Assembly (NCBI RefSeq): GCF_048820915.1
Contig: NZ_JBMERR010000002.1
Span: 1 to 64,000 of the forward strand
Source: Cribrihabitans_A pelagius
GTDB lineage: Bacteria; Pseudomonadota; Alphaproteobacteria; Rhodobacterales; Rhodobacteraceae
DNA length: 64,000 nucleotides
Direction: 5' to 3'
Shown here: one piece after another, positions 37,521 to 46,339 of the stretch
Layout of the letters: each line of letters opens with the position of its first letter
Numbering within the stretch: position 1 is the stretch's first letter
Made by a program: the position numbers and the translations under genes
Notes under the pieces: generated by a model
Database searches by the model: none
What the model saw: only the letters and a program-made list of their open reading frames with translations
Told to the model about the DNA's origin: nothing

Positions 37521-38213
37521 CTAGCCCAGATACGCCTTCAACGCCGGCGGCGGATTGTCCAGCAGCGCCGCCGCCGGCTCCGGCGCATGGGCCACGCCCT
37601 CGGCCACCAGCACCACCTGATCCGCGATCCGGCGCGCATCGCCCGGGTCGTGGCTCACCATCAGCACCGTCGCCCCGCTTTCGCGGGCCAACTCCGCCAC
37701 CAGGTCCAGCATCTCCGCCTTCAGCGCCGGGCCCAGTGCGGCAAAGGGCTCGTCCAGCAGCAGGATATCGCGCCCCTGCACCAGCACCCGCGCCAGCGCC
37801 ACCCGGCTCTGCTGCCCCCCGGAAAGCGCCGCGGGCTCGCGCGCGCCCATGCCGCCCAGCCCGACGCGCGCAAGGGCGGTCTCGACCCGCTGCCGGTCTT
37901 CAAGCGAAAGCCGCAACCCGGCGCTGATCCCCAGCGCCACGTTCTGCGCGACGCTCAGATGCGGAAACAGGTTGCCGTCCTGAAACAGCATCGCCACCGG
38001 CCGCTTGCCCGGCGGCACCCGGCTGAGGTCGGCGCCCCGCCACAGGATGCGCCCGTGCTCCAGCGGCAGGAAGCCGGCCACCGCCTCCACCAGCGTGGAC
38101 TTGCCCGCCCCCGACGGCCCGATCACCGCAACGCAAGCGCCCGGCTCAACTGAAAAATCGGCGTCCACGGTGTAGCTGCCGTTCAAAATGCGGCAGTTCT
38201 CAAGCTTCAGCAT
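37521..38213 (-). CDS. thiQ: Thiamine ABC transporter ATPase
   Basis: The 230-residue ABC ATPase has Walker A GPSGAGKS (33-40), the C-loop LSGGQQSR, Walker B LLLDEPFAALGP and the H-loop MVSHDPGDARR. It is the third gene of the TPP-riboswitch-led operon thiB-thiP-thiQ, overlapping thiP by 14 bases. The short ThiQ type and the context give the thiamine assignment. Its end lies 18 bases from the convergent ribH stop. Confidence 0.92.
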   Translation of the reverse strand: MLKLENCRILNGSYTVDADFSVEPGACVAVIGPSGAGKSTLVEAVAGFLPLEHGRILWRGADLSRVPPGKRPVAMLFQDGNLFPHLSVAQNVALGISAGLRLSLEDRQRVETALARVGLGGMGAREPAALSGGQQSRVALARVLVQGRDILLLDEPFAALGPALKAEMLDLVAELARESGATVLMVSHDPGDARRIADQVVLVAEGVAHAPEPAAALLDNPPPALKAYLG

Positions 38214-39756
38214 GCCAGCGCCCTCCGCGGTCCAGTATCCAGAACAGCGCCATCGACAGCAGGAGCAGCAGCAGCGCCGCGCCGGAGGCCGCCTCCATCC
38301 GGTAGGCCCCCATCAGCCGGTAGATCTGCAACGGCAGGGTCGCAAACTCCGGATCGGCAAACAGCGCCACCACGCCCAGGTCTCCCATCGACAGCGCCGC
38401 ACCAAGCCCGGCGGCAAAGCCGGTCTGCGCCCGCATCCGCGGCAAGTAGACCCTGCGGACAAAATCCCAGCCCCGAAGGTCCAGCGACAGCGACAGGCGG
38501 CCGTAGCGCGCCAGCACCTCCCGCGCCCGCGGCACCAGGATGCGCAGCGCAAAGGGCAGCGCCATCACCGCATTGACCAGCGCCGTCACCGGCAGCGCCA
38601 GCGCGAACGGGTCCGCCACGGGATGGATCAGCACGAACAGCCCGGTGCCGATCACCAGGGGCGAGGCCGCAAGACCCAGGATGCCCGCCAGCTCGCTCAC
38701 GCCGCCGCGCCCCAGCGCAGCCGCTGCCGCCATCGGCAGCGCCAGCGCCAGCAGCACGCCGGTGCTGACCGCCGCCACCAGCAGCGAGGTGCCCGCCGCC
38801 TGCCACACCGAAAGCGGCAGACCGGCAACCGCGGGCAGCCCGGCCAGCACGATCGCCGCCAGCGGCAGCAGCAGGAACGCTGCCGCCAGCACGATCCACA
38901 CGCCGTCATGCAGGCGCGCAAACACCCCCTGCCCGTCCCAGCGCCGCACACTGCGGTCGAGCCCGCCGCCAAACCCCTCGCCCGCCGCGGCCCGCAGCGC
39001 CAGAAGCGCCGCCGCACCGGTCAGCAGCAGCTGGACCGCCGACAGCAGCGCCGCCCGGCCAAGGTCGAAGTCGAAGCGGAACGCCTGGTAGATCGCCAGC
39101 TCCACCGTCGTCGCCCGCGGCCCGCCGCCCAGTGTCAGCGCCACCGCAAAACTGGACAGGCAGATGGCAAAGACCACCGCCAGCGCCCCCGGCACCACGC
39201 TGCGCAGCATCGGCGCTTCCAACAAACGCCACATCGCCCGCGGTCCCGCATCCAGCTGAGCGGCCAGGCGGAACCGCTCGGCCGGGATCTCCTGCCAGGC
39301 CTGCAGGATCAGCCGCGTCGCCAGCGGCAGGTTGAAGAAGACATGCGCGAGCACCACCCCGTGCAGCCCGTAGATCTGCACGGGCTCCAGGCCGAAGATG
39401 CGCAAGACGGCGCTCAGCCAGCCTGCCCGGCCAAACACCGCCAGAAGCCCCAGCACCGCCACGATCACCGGCAGGATGAAAGGCGCCCCCAGCAGCGCAA
39501 CCAGCAGCCGCCGCCCGGCAAACCGCCGCCGCGCCAGCGCGCGGGCCACCGGCACCGCCAGCGCAACGCTCAAGGCGGCCGACAGCGCCGCCTGCGTGAG
39601 CGTAAACCGCAGGGCCGCCCAGTCGGCAGCCCCCAGCCCGCGCCCGGCCTCGGCCCTGAGCGCCACCGCCGCCAGCGTGCCCAGGATCAGCGCGGCCACC
39701 AGGGCAGCCGCGCCCAGCCCCGGTACGGCGCTTACTGGCTGAGCGCGTTCAGCCAT
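38200..39756 (-). CDS. thiP: Thiamine ABC transporter permease
   Basis: The 518-residue protein has about 12 TM helices in two fused halves, each with a binding-protein-dependent transport signature (first AWQEIPAERFRLAAQLDAGP; second the PLVIGTGLFVLIHPVADP stretch and LSLSLDLRGWDFVRRVYLPRM). That architecture is the rule for ThiP. It overlaps thiB by 25 bases and thiQ by 14, so the three are translated together. Confidence 0.93.
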   Translation of the reverse strand: MAERAQPVSAVPGLGAAALVAALILGTLAAVALRAEAGRGLGAADWAALRFTLTQAALSAALSVALAVPVARALARRRFAGRRLLVALLGAPFILPVIVAVLGLLAVFGRAGWLSAVLRIFGLEPVQIYGLHGVVLAHVFFNLPLATRLILQAWQEIPAERFRLAAQLDAGPRAMWRLLEAPMLRSVVPGALAVVFAICLSSFAVALTLGGGPRATTVELAIYQAFRFDFDLGRAALLSAVQLLLTGAAALLALRAAAGEGFGGGLDRSVRRWDGQGVFARLHDGVWIVLAAAFLLLPLAAIVLAGLPAVAGLPLSVWQAAGTSLLVAAVSTGVLLALALPMAAAAALGRGGVSELAGILGLAASPLVIGTGLFVLIHPVADPFALALPVTALVNAVMALPFALRILVPRAREVLARYGRLSLSLDLRGWDFVRRVYLPRMRAQTGFAAGLGAALSMGDLGVVALFADPEFATLPLQIYRLMGAYRMEAASGAALLLLLLSMALFWILDRGGRWHAEA

Positions 39757-40709
39757 TCGTCCAGCGCCGCATCGCGCAGCGCCGCGGCCTCGTCCTCATC
39801 CAGCAAAAGCGCCTTGCCGGGCTCGATCAAGGTCTCGAACCCCGCGGGCAGCCCCGCCTCCGGCATCACCGCCGGGTACATCCAGTTGGTGGTCGGAATG
39901 ACCGACTGGAAAGCGTCCGACACCATGAACTCCAGAAACTGGTCCGCCAGCTCCGGCTGGTCGCTCGCCGCCAGCTTGCCGGCAACCTCGACCTGCAGGT
40001 AGTGACCCTCGCCAAAGGGAGCCGCCGCCTTGGAGCCATCCTCCTCGGCAATCAGGTGATAAGCGGGCGAGGTGGTGTAGGACAGCACCATGTCCGCCTC
40101 GCCTTCCAGAAACATGCCGTAGGCCTCGGACCAGCCCTTGGTGACGGTGACGATATTGTCCGCCAGCCCTTCCCAGATCTGCGGCGCCTCATCGCCATAG
40201 GCGGCCTTCACCCACATCAGAAGCCCCAGGCCGGGGGTGGAGGAACGCGGATCCTGAATCACGATTTTCCTGTCGCTCGCGGCGAGCTCCCGGAAGCCGG
40301 CGGGCGCGTCCGCATCTGCCTCGTGCACAAAGGCGAAATAACCCCAGTCATAAGGCACAAAGGTCTCATCCGCCCACGCCACCGGCAGCGTGTAGCTGGC
40401 ACGCACCGAATGCTCCGCAAACAGCCCGCTCTCCTTGGCCGCCGCGGTGAGGTTGGTGTCGAGCCCCAGCACCACATCCGCGTCCGAACGCTTGCCCTCC
40501 AGCTTCACCCGCGCCAGCAGGGCTGCGCCATCTCCGGCGCCGACCAGCTTCAGGTCGCAGCCGCAGGTCTCTTCAAACGCCTTCTCCACCGCCGGGCCCG
40601 GGCCCCAGTCGGAGATAAAGCTGTCATAGGTATAAACGACCAGTTCGGGCGTTTCGGCATAAGCCGCCGACGCGCCGAGCAGTCCCGCTGCAAAAACAAG
40701 ATGTTTCAT
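39732..40709 (-). CDS. thiB: Thiamine-binding periplasmic protein
   Basis: The 325-residue protein has a Sec signal (MKHLVFAAGLLGASAAYAE, cleaved near 18) and the ThiB pattern: ELVVYTYDSFISDWGPGP, the CGCDL disulfide-prone segment, LVGAGDGAALLARVKLEG, DVVLGLDTNLT and TLPVAWADETFVPYDWGYFA. It collects thiamine, TMP or TPP in the periplasm for ThiPQ. The ATG 40707-40709 follows AAAGGAGG; the upstream riboswitch controls it. Confidence 0.94.
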   Translation of the reverse strand: MKHLVFAAGLLGASAAYAETPELVVYTYDSFISDWGPGPAVEKAFEETCGCDLKLVGAGDGAALLARVKLEGKRSDADVVLGLDTNLTAAAKESGLFAEHSVRASYTLPVAWADETFVPYDWGYFAFVHEADADAPAGFRELAASDRKIVIQDPRSSTPGLGLLMWVKAAYGDEAPQIWEGLADNIVTVTKGWSEAYGMFLEGEADMVLSYTTSPAYHLIAEEDGSKAAAPFGEGHYLQVEVAGKLAASDQPELADQFLEFMVSDAFQSVIPTTNWMYPAVMPEAGLPAGFETLIEPGKALLLDEDEAAALRDAALDEWLNALSQ

Positions 40710-40749
40710 GGCATCCTCCTTTGCGGCATCGGGCAAGGGTGGAATGCGT

Positions 40750-40836
40750 CCAGTACCTTCCCTCCGCCGGTGTGAGCCGGTTCAGGTTCAACGGGTGTGA
40801 TCTCAGCGCTGCCGCGCACCCCGAGGTGGCGCAGAC
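40750..40836 (-). promoter_or_regulatory. TPP riboswitch (THI element)
   Basis: On the minus strand the blocks CTCGGGGTGC, GCTGAGA, ACCCGTTGAACCTGAACCGG and ACCGGCGGAGGGAA occur in the canonical order, 40 bases upstream of thiB. It turns down thiBPQ when thiamine pyrophosphate is abundant. Confidence 0.96.
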
Positions 40837-40880
40837 CCTAGGCGCGTGCGCAGATAAAGACAAGCGGAACCCGCTCCTTC

Positions 40881-40904
40881 ACCTTGGCAGAAATACTCCG
40901 GGGG
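40881..40904 (+). repeat. Short dispersed repeat copy
   Basis: ACCTTGGCAGAAATACTCCGGGGG is a diverged member of the TTCTGACC-n-AAATACCCC family and is followed, as at 32372, by an inverted GC block and GGGGCAGCGCCCCC. It lies between the divergent thiB riboswitch and aroC. Confidence 0.5.
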
Positions 40905-41027
40905 AGCCGCGCGCCGCGCGGCGGGGGCAGCGCCCCCTCCCCGCCCGCCTTCCTGCCGCACCCGTGCAATTGCCCTTGAGCCATGCGCCCCCCGCCGCTA
41001 AGCCTGCCGCAAAGGAGACCCTCGCCG

Positions 41028-42128
41028 ATGCCGATGAACAGCTTTGGACACCTCTTCCGCGTCACCACCTGGGGCGAAAGCCACGGGCCCGCGCTTGGCG
41101 CCACCGTCGACGGCTGCCCGCCGAACGTGCCGCTGGAGGAGGCGATGCTGCAGCACTGGCTCGACAAGCGCCGCCCGGGCCAGAGCAAGCACACCACCCA
41201 GCGCAAGGAACCGGACGCGGTCAAGATCCTGTCGGGCGTGTTCGAGGGCAAGTCCACCGGCATGCCGATCCAGCTGATGATCGAAAACACCGACCAGCGC
41301 TCCAAGGATTACGGCGACATCGCCCAGACCTTCCGCCCGGGCCATGCCGACATCACCTACTTCCAGAAATACGGCAACCGCGACTACCGCGGCGGCGGCC
41401 GCTCCTCGGCGCGGGAAACCGCGGCGCGGGTTGCGGCGGGCGGTGTTGCACGTGAAGCAATCAAGGCGCTGGCTCCGGGGGTGGAGATCACGGGCTACAT
41501 GACCCGCATGGGCGATCTGGAGATCGACCGCAGCCGGTTTGACTGGGACGCCATCAGCCGGAACGACTTCTGGATCCCCGACGCCGCCGCGGTGCCGGAA
41601 TGGGAAGCTTACCTGCAAGGCTTGCGCAAGGCGCATGATTCCGTTGGCGCCGTGGTCGAAGTGGTTGCCCGGGGCGTGCCCGCGGGCCTTGGCGCGCCGG
41701 TCTACGGCAAGTTGGACACCGATCTGGCGGCCGCGATGATGTCGATCAACGCCGTGAAAGGCGTGGAAATCGGCGAGGGCATGAACGCCGCCCGGCTGAA
41801 AGGCTCGGAGAACGCCGACGAGATCTTCATGGGCGGGAACGGCCCGGAGTATTCCTCCAACCACGCAGGCGGCGTCCTCGGCGGCATTTCCACCGGCCAG
41901 GATCTGGTGGTGCGTTTTGCGGTGAAGCCCACGTCCTCGATCCTCACGCCGCGCAAGTCGATCCGCAAGGACGGCACCGCGACCGAGGTCATCACCAAGG
42001 GCCGCCATGACCCCTGTGTCGGCATCCGCGCGGTGCCGGTGGCGGAAGCGATGATGGCCTGCGTGATCCTCGATCACCTGCTCCTGCACCGCGGCCAGGT
42101 CGGCCAGAACCAGGGTCATATCGGCTGA
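41028..42128 (+). CDS. aroC: Chorismate synthase
   Basis: The 366-residue FMN-dependent enzyme makes chorismate from EPSP, the last shared step of aromatic synthesis. NSFGHLFRVTTWGESHGPAL, SGVFEGKSTGMPI, YGDIAQTFRPGHAD and GGRSSARETAARVAAG are all diagnostic. ATG 41028 (MPMNSFG) follows AAAGGAGA; a frame extension to 40983 is not supported. Length is normal. Confidence 0.97.
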   Translation: MPMNSFGHLFRVTTWGESHGPALGATVDGCPPNVPLEEAMLQHWLDKRRPGQSKHTTQRKEPDAVKILSGVFEGKSTGMPIQLMIENTDQRSKDYGDIAQTFRPGHADITYFQKYGNRDYRGGGRSSARETAARVAAGGVAREAIKALAPGVEITGYMTRMGDLEIDRSRFDWDAISRNDFWIPDAAAVPEWEAYLQGLRKAHDSVGAVVEVVARGVPAGLGAPVYGKLDTDLAAAMMSINAVKGVEIGEGMNAARLKGSENADEIFMGGNGPEYSSNHAGGVLGGISTGQDLVVRFAVKPTSSILTPRKSIRKDGTATEVITKGRHDPCVGIRAVPVAEAMMACVILDHLLLHRGQVGQNQGHIG

Positions 42129-42144
42129 ACATCAGGCTCTGAAC

Positions 42145-42191
42145 GGCGCCGGCGCAGTCTGGCCCCTTGGCTGGGCGGGCTCTCCGGCGCC
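42145..42191. terminator. Hairpin between convergent aroC and merR genes
   Basis: GGCGCCGG (42145-42152) and CCGGCGCC (42184-42191) are complementary arms with a 31-base loop that itself holds GCC/GGC runs. It may terminate aroC. It is a weak call because there is no T tract. Confidence 0.35.
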
Positions 42192-42193
42192 CC

Positions 42194-42610
42194 TCAGCCG
42201 TGTTCGCTTTCGCATTGGCTGTGGTCGCCCAGCGCCGTCAGCACTTTGCACTCGCCGCCATTGCCGCCGTCACAAAGATGGCTGATCCGCTCCAGCTCCG
42301 CCGCCAGCCGCTGCAATCGGGCAATGCGCTGCCGGATGCTGGCGAGCTGGCTGCGGGCAATGCGGTCGGCCTCGGCGCAGTCGGTGCCCAGATGGCCGTC
42401 GAGCCCCATCAGAACCTTGATGTCCTCCAGCGCAAAGCCGAGATCGCGCGCGTGTTTGATGAAGCCCAGCGCCTCCAGCCCGTCCTGCCCGTAGCGGCGC
42501 TGATTGCCGGCATTGCGCTCCGCCTCCGGCAGCAGGCCGATCTCCTCGTAGTAGCGGATGGTCGGCACTTTCACGCCGGTGGTTTTCGACAGCTGGCCGA
42601 TGGAAAACAT
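42194..42610 (-). CDS. MerR-family metal-responsive regulator
   Basis: The 138-residue regulator has the MerR helix-turn-helix (MFSIGQLSKTTGVKVPTIRYYEEIGLL) and a dimerisation helix. Its C-terminal part has cysteines at DCAEAD and LCDGGNGGECKV plus the end CESEHG, which suggests a ZntR/CadR/PbrR-like metal site. It is divergent from a cation-diffusion-facilitator gene, and the 76-base gap holds a dyad in a 19-bp-spaced promoter, the hallmark of MerR activation. The metal (Zn, Cd, Pb or Co) is not settled. Confidence 0.88.
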   Translation of the reverse strand: MFSIGQLSKTTGVKVPTIRYYEEIGLLPEAERNAGNQRRYGQDGLEALGFIKHARDLGFALEDIKVLMGLDGHLGTDCAEADRIARSQLASIRQRIARLQRLAAELERISHLCDGGNGGECKVLTALGDHSQCESEHG

Positions 42611-42623
42611 CGCGGGAACCCTC

Positions 42624-42654
42624 TTGAAGCTCTAGTGACTAGAGCACCTACCTT
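42624..42654 (+). promoter_or_regulatory. MerR-type promoter and operator
   Basis: A -35 box TTGAAG (42624-42629) and a -10-like TACCTT (42649-42654) are separated by 19 bases. Within it lies the perfect dyad GCTCTAG-TGA-CTAGAGC (42629-42645). The overlong spacer with a central dyad is the classical layout that MerR-family proteins untwist on metal binding. It reads towards the CDF exporter gene, 33 bases downstream. Confidence 0.85.
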
Positions 42655-42686
42655 GGTCCCGAATCAGGAATAGGGACAAGAGACCA

Positions 42687-43325
42687 ATGGCAGGATGCTG
42701 CAACCATGAGGCCCGTTTCGACGGGGTATCGGCGGATTACAAACGCAGGCTCTGGCTGGTGATCGCCATCAACGCGGGCATGTTCGCGGTGGAGATGGGC
42801 GCGGGCCAGCTCGCGGGCAGCCAGGCGCTGAAGGCGGACGCGCTGGATTTTCTGGGCGATGCGATGACTTACGGGATTTCGCTGGCGGTGATCGGCGCCA
42901 GCCTGCGCACCCGGTCGCTGGCGGCGCTTGGCAAGGGGATCAGCCTGCTGCTGATGGGGCTGTGGGTGTTCGGCTCGACGGTCTATCAGGTGTTTTACGT
43001 GGGCGTGCCGCAGGCGCATGTGATGGGCATCATCGGCTTCATGGCGCTGGCGGCCAATCTGATTTCGGTGCTGCTGCTTGCCGCCTACAAGGACGGCGAC
43101 GCCAATGTGCGCTCGGTCTGGCTGTGCTCGCGCAACGATGCAATTGGCAATGTGGCAGTGATGATCGCGGCGCTTGGGGTCTGGGGCACCGCCACCGGCT
43201 GGCCGGATCTGATCGTGGCCGGCATCATGGCCGGGCTGTTCCTGAACTCTGCCTTCCTGATCCTGGTGCAGGCCCTCCGGGAACGGCGCGAGGAAGAGGC
43301 GCACCGCCTGGCGCATCAAAGCTGA
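42687..43325 (+). CDS. Cation diffusion facilitator (CDF) family metal exporter
   Basis: The 212-residue inner-membrane protein has about six TM segments. It begins with a Cys/His-rich tail (MAGCCNHEARF) that could bind a soft metal. TM2 has ALKADALDFLGDAMTYG and TM5 has SRNDAIGNVAVMIAALG, which give the CDF metal site with Asp in place of the usual His. There is no C-terminal cytoplasmic domain, so it is shorter than ZitB-type proteins. Control by the divergent MerR gene is likely. Confidence 0.85.
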   Translation: MAGCCNHEARFDGVSADYKRRLWLVIAINAGMFAVEMGAGQLAGSQALKADALDFLGDAMTYGISLAVIGASLRTRSLAALGKGISLLLMGLWVFGSTVYQVFYVGVPQAHVMGIIGFMALAANLISVLLLAAYKDGDANVRSVWLCSRNDAIGNVAVMIAALGVWGTATGWPDLIVAGIMAGLFLNSAFLILVQALRERREEEAHRLAHQS

Positions 43326-43394
43326 GGGCTGCGGATGCGCGTCCGCTCCTTGGGAAATTCCACTAAGGACAGCTGCACAGTCACCCCACACGCA

Positions 43395-43495
43395 CGTGCC
43401 GCCTGCGGCACGGGCAGCGCCCGACCGCCCCCGTCAAACCGCAGGTTTGCCTACGGCAAAACGGGCGGGCGCTTCGCTTCCGCCCGCGGTCGGGC
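43395..43495. repeat. Nested palindromic intergenic element
   Basis: A 101-base stretch between two convergent genes folds almost completely. CGTGCCG/CGGCACG (43395-43412) forms a first hairpin. Outer arms GCCCGACCGC (43419-43428) and GCGGTCGGGC (43486-43495) enclose smaller hairpins: CAAACC/GGTTTG, TTGCC/GGCAA and GGGCGG/CCGCCC. It looks like a REP/BIME-like unit or a bidirectional terminator. Confidence 0.65.
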
Positions 43496-43510
43496 ACTGC
43501 CCTCTGCAGG

Positions 43511-45013
43511 TTAACCGAACAGCCCTGCGTGTTCTTCGCGCAGGGCTTTCTTCTGCACCTTGCCCATGGTGTTGCGCGGCAACGCCTCCGCCAGCAGGAT
43601 CCGCTTGGGCTGCTTGAAACGGGCCAGCTGTCCCGCAAGCGCCGCCTCGATGGCCTCCGCACTGGTGCCTTCGCCGGACGGCACCACAATGGCCACCACG
43701 GCCTCACCGAAATCGGGATGCGGCACGCCGATTACCGCGCTTTCCAGCACACCGGGCAGATCGTCGATCAGGCTCTCCACCTCCTTGGGGTAGACGTTGA
43801 AGCCGCCGGTGATGACCAGATCCTTCTCCCGCCCGACGATGGTGACATAGCCGTCCGCGCCGATCTTCGCGAGGTCGCCGGTGATGAACCAGCCGTCCGG
43901 CAGCAGCTCCTCTGCGGTCTTCTCCGGCATCTGCCAATAGCCCTGGAACACATTCGGGCCCCGCACGTGCAGCACGCCAATCTCATCCGGCGCGGCCTCG
44001 ACGGCGCCATTCATCACCCGCGCCTCCACCCCCGGCAGCGGCAGCCCCACCGTGCCCGCGCGGCGCTCGCCCTCATAGGGGTTGGAAGTGCTCATGTTGG
44101 TTTCCGTCATCCCGTAGCGCTCCAGGATGCGGTGCCCGGTGCGGGCCTCCCATTGCGCGTGGGTATCCGCCAGAAGCGGCGCCGAGCCGGAGATGAACAG
44201 GCGCATGCTCGCCGCGCGCTCCCGCGTCAGCCGGTCCTCCGCGAGCAGCCTTGTGTAGAAGGTCGGCACCCCCATCAGCGCCGTTGCCCGCGGCATTGCA
44301 TCAAGGATCGCCGCCGCATCGAACCCCGGCAGGAACACCACCCGGCAGCCCGCCAGCAGCGCGACGTTGGTGGCAACGAACAGCCCGTGGGTGTGGAAGA
44401 TCGGCAGCGCGTGGATCAGCACGTCATCCTGGGTGAAGCGCCAATAGTCCCGCAGGGTGAGCGAGTTGGAGGCGAGATTATCGTGGCTCAGCATCGCCCC
44501 CTTGGAGCGCCCGGTGGTGCCCGAAGTATAGAGGATTGCGGCCAGATCGTCACCCGCACGGGCAACCGGCTCGAACCCCGCCTGCGAATCGGCCAGATCG
44601 CGCAGCGTGCCCTGCCCTGCGCTGTCCAAGGTCAGCACCTTCGCCGCGCCCGCCACGCCCTGAATCTCTGCCAGCCGGGACGGATCGCAGACCACAACAC
44701 GGGGGCTGGCGTCGGAGACGAAATAGGCCACCTCCGGCGCGGTATAAGCGGTGTTGAGCGGCAGGAAGACCGCCCCCGCCATCACCGTGCCCAAGTAGAG
44801 CTCAATCGCTTCGATGGTCTTGGAGACCTGCGCCGCCACCCGGCCGCCCGGCTCCACTCCCTCCGCCACCAGCGCCGCGGCGATCCGCTCGGCCCCGGCA
44901 AACAGCGCGCCAAAGGTGACGGAACTGCCCGAGGGCAGCGCGGCAAAGACCGCGTCCTCGCGACCGAGTGAAGCGGCGCGCAAGGCGCGGATCAGGGGGT
45001 TGGCGTCATACAT
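43511..45013 (-). CDS. matB: Malonyl-CoA synthetase (acyl-adenylate-forming)
   Basis: The 500-residue enzyme is of the ANL superfamily and most resembles MatB, which makes malonyl-CoA from malonate, CoA and ATP. Motifs are LYTSGTTGRSKGAMLSH (P-loop), RYGMTETNMSTSNPYEGERR (A5, MatB-like), GWFITGDLAKIGADGY and the catalytic Lys in LPRNTMGKVQKK. No malonyl-CoA decarboxylase (matA) or malonate transporter is adjacent, so the malonate assignment depends on the motif resemblance alone. Confidence 0.85.
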   Translation of the reverse strand: MYDANPLIRALRAASLGREDAVFAALPSGSSVTFGALFAGAERIAAALVAEGVEPGGRVAAQVSKTIEAIELYLGTVMAGAVFLPLNTAYTAPEVAYFVSDASPRVVVCDPSRLAEIQGVAGAAKVLTLDSAGQGTLRDLADSQAGFEPVARAGDDLAAILYTSGTTGRSKGAMLSHDNLASNSLTLRDYWRFTQDDVLIHALPIFHTHGLFVATNVALLAGCRVVFLPGFDAAAILDAMPRATALMGVPTFYTRLLAEDRLTRERAASMRLFISGSAPLLADTHAQWEARTGHRILERYGMTETNMSTSNPYEGERRAGTVGLPLPGVEARVMNGAVEAAPDEIGVLHVRGPNVFQGYWQMPEKTAEELLPDGWFITGDLAKIGADGYVTIVGREKDLVITGGFNVYPKEVESLIDDLPGVLESAVIGVPHPDFGEAVVAIVVPSGEGTSAEAIEAALAGQLARFKQPKRILLAEALPRNTMGKVQKKALREEHAGLFG

Positions 45014-45108
45014 CGGCTCTCTCCTGTCTGAACCGGCGCCATTTGCGCCCGGCCCTCTGTCGAAATCAAGCCATTGATCTTTGCCGCCCGCGGGCGCAGG
45101 GTCGCGTC

Positions 45109-46059
45109 ATGGCAAAACCGTTAACATCGCATCGGCCGGTGCTGGCTGTCCTGCTCAAGGTCGCCGCCATCGGGCTGTTCACCGTGCTGGCCGCGCTCAT
45201 CAAGGCCACCTCAGACGAGGTGCCCGCGGGGGAGGCGGTGTTCTTCCGCTCCTTCTTCGCGATCCCCGTCATCGTTGTCTGGCTCGCCTTTCGCGGCGAT
45301 CTGCGGCACGGGCTGATCACGCGCAATCCGATGGTGCATGTCTGGCGCGGGCTTGTCGGCACCTCGGCGATGGGGATGACCTTCATGGGGCTGGCGCTGC
45401 TGCCGCTGCCCGAGGTCACCGCGATCGGCTATGCAACCCCGATCTTCACCCTGATCCTCGCCGCCCTGTTTCTGGGAGAGACCATTCGCATGGTGCGCAT
45501 CACCGCGGTGGCTGTGGGGCTTCTGGGGGTGCTGATCATGATCTGGCCGCGGCTTGGCGGGCTGAGCGGCAGCGCGGGTCTCAGCGACGGGGCCGCGCTG
45601 GGAGTGGTGCTGGTGCTCGCCGCCACGGTGGCGCGCGGTTTCGTGCAGATCCACATCCGCCGCATGGTGCAGAGCGAGCATACCGCGGCCATCGTCTTCT
45701 ACTTCTCGCTCACCGCCTCCGGCCTCGCCCTGCTGACCGCGCCCTTCGGCTGGGTGATGCCGCCGCCGGAGGCGCTGTGGCTGCTGATTGGCGCCGGGCT
45801 GATCGGCGGGGTGGCGCAGATCCTCGTCACCTCTTCCTACCGCTTTGCGCCCGCCTCGATGCTGGCACCCTACGACTATGCCTCGATGATCTTTGCCATC
45901 GTGATCGGCTACCTGTGGTTCGACGAATGGCCAACGCTGGTGATGCTGGCGGGTGCTGCCCTGGTGATCCTTGCCAACGCCGTAGTGATCTGGCGCGAGA
46001 GCCGGCTTGGCGTGCAGCGCGGCAAGGCGCGGCCGATGATGGACTTCAAGGGCGGCTGA
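45109..46059 (+). CDS. EamA/DMT-family exporter
   Basis: The 316-residue inner-membrane protein has about ten TM helices in two EamA repeats (GEAVFFRSFFAIPVIVVWLAF near the first half, ATVARGFVQIHIRR opening the second). Such drug/metabolite transporters usually export amino acids or metabolites. The ATG at 45109 follows GGGCGCAGGG. It is divergent from matB with a 95-base gap. Confidence 0.88.
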   Translation: MAKPLTSHRPVLAVLLKVAAIGLFTVLAALIKATSDEVPAGEAVFFRSFFAIPVIVVWLAFRGDLRHGLITRNPMVHVWRGLVGTSAMGMTFMGLALLPLPEVTAIGYATPIFTLILAALFLGETIRMVRITAVAVGLLGVLIMIWPRLGGLSGSAGLSDGAALGVVLVLAATVARGFVQIHIRRMVQSEHTAAIVFYFSLTASGLALLTAPFGWVMPPPEALWLLIGAGLIGGVAQILVTSSYRFAPASMLAPYDYASMIFAIVIGYLWFDEWPTLVMLAGAALVILANAVVIWRESRLGVQRGKARPMMDFKGG

Positions 46060-46090
46060 ACGAACCGCCCCCGAAGTGTGGCTCGTGGCT

Positions 46091-46339
46091 CTATCCTGAC
46101 CAGAAGCCCACGACCATCGCGCCCAGCGCCACCGCGTGGATGAGCATGATCGCGCGGTCGTTCCACAACACGCCAACCAGGAACCACCCGGTCAGACCGG
46201 CAAAGAACAGGTAGATGTTCCAGGGGTGCGCGCCCCAGGCGGTGGCGGCGTAACCCAGGATCTGGATCACCGACGCCGCCCATTTCAGTACGAAGACCGG
46301 CGGCAACGCCGCCGGCAGGCTGCGCGCTTCAGACCGCAC
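46091..46339 (-). CDS. Small membrane protein, conserved hypothetical (DUF6552-like)
   Basis: The 82-residue protein has three hydrophobic segments (VFVLKWAASVIQILGYAATAW, IYLFFAGLTGWFLVGVLW and AIMLIHAVALGAMVVGFW). I recall short proteins of this shape in roseobacters, but no function is known. Its start overlaps the end of the SDR gene by 11 bases on the same strand, so it is translated from that transcript. Confidence 0.65.
   Translation of the reverse strand: MRSEARSLPAALPPVFVLKWAASVIQILGYAATAWGAHPWNIYLFFAGLTGWFLVGVLWNDRAIMLIHAVALGAMVVGFWSG

Noticed and set aside
38188..40002. 604-residue frame antisense to thiP
   Set aside because: Arg/Gln/His-rich mirror of a 12-TM permease; not a gene.
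43395..43495. CRISPR array or tandem repeat
   Set aside because: The repeats are nested inverted arms, not regularly spaced direct repeats with spacers.
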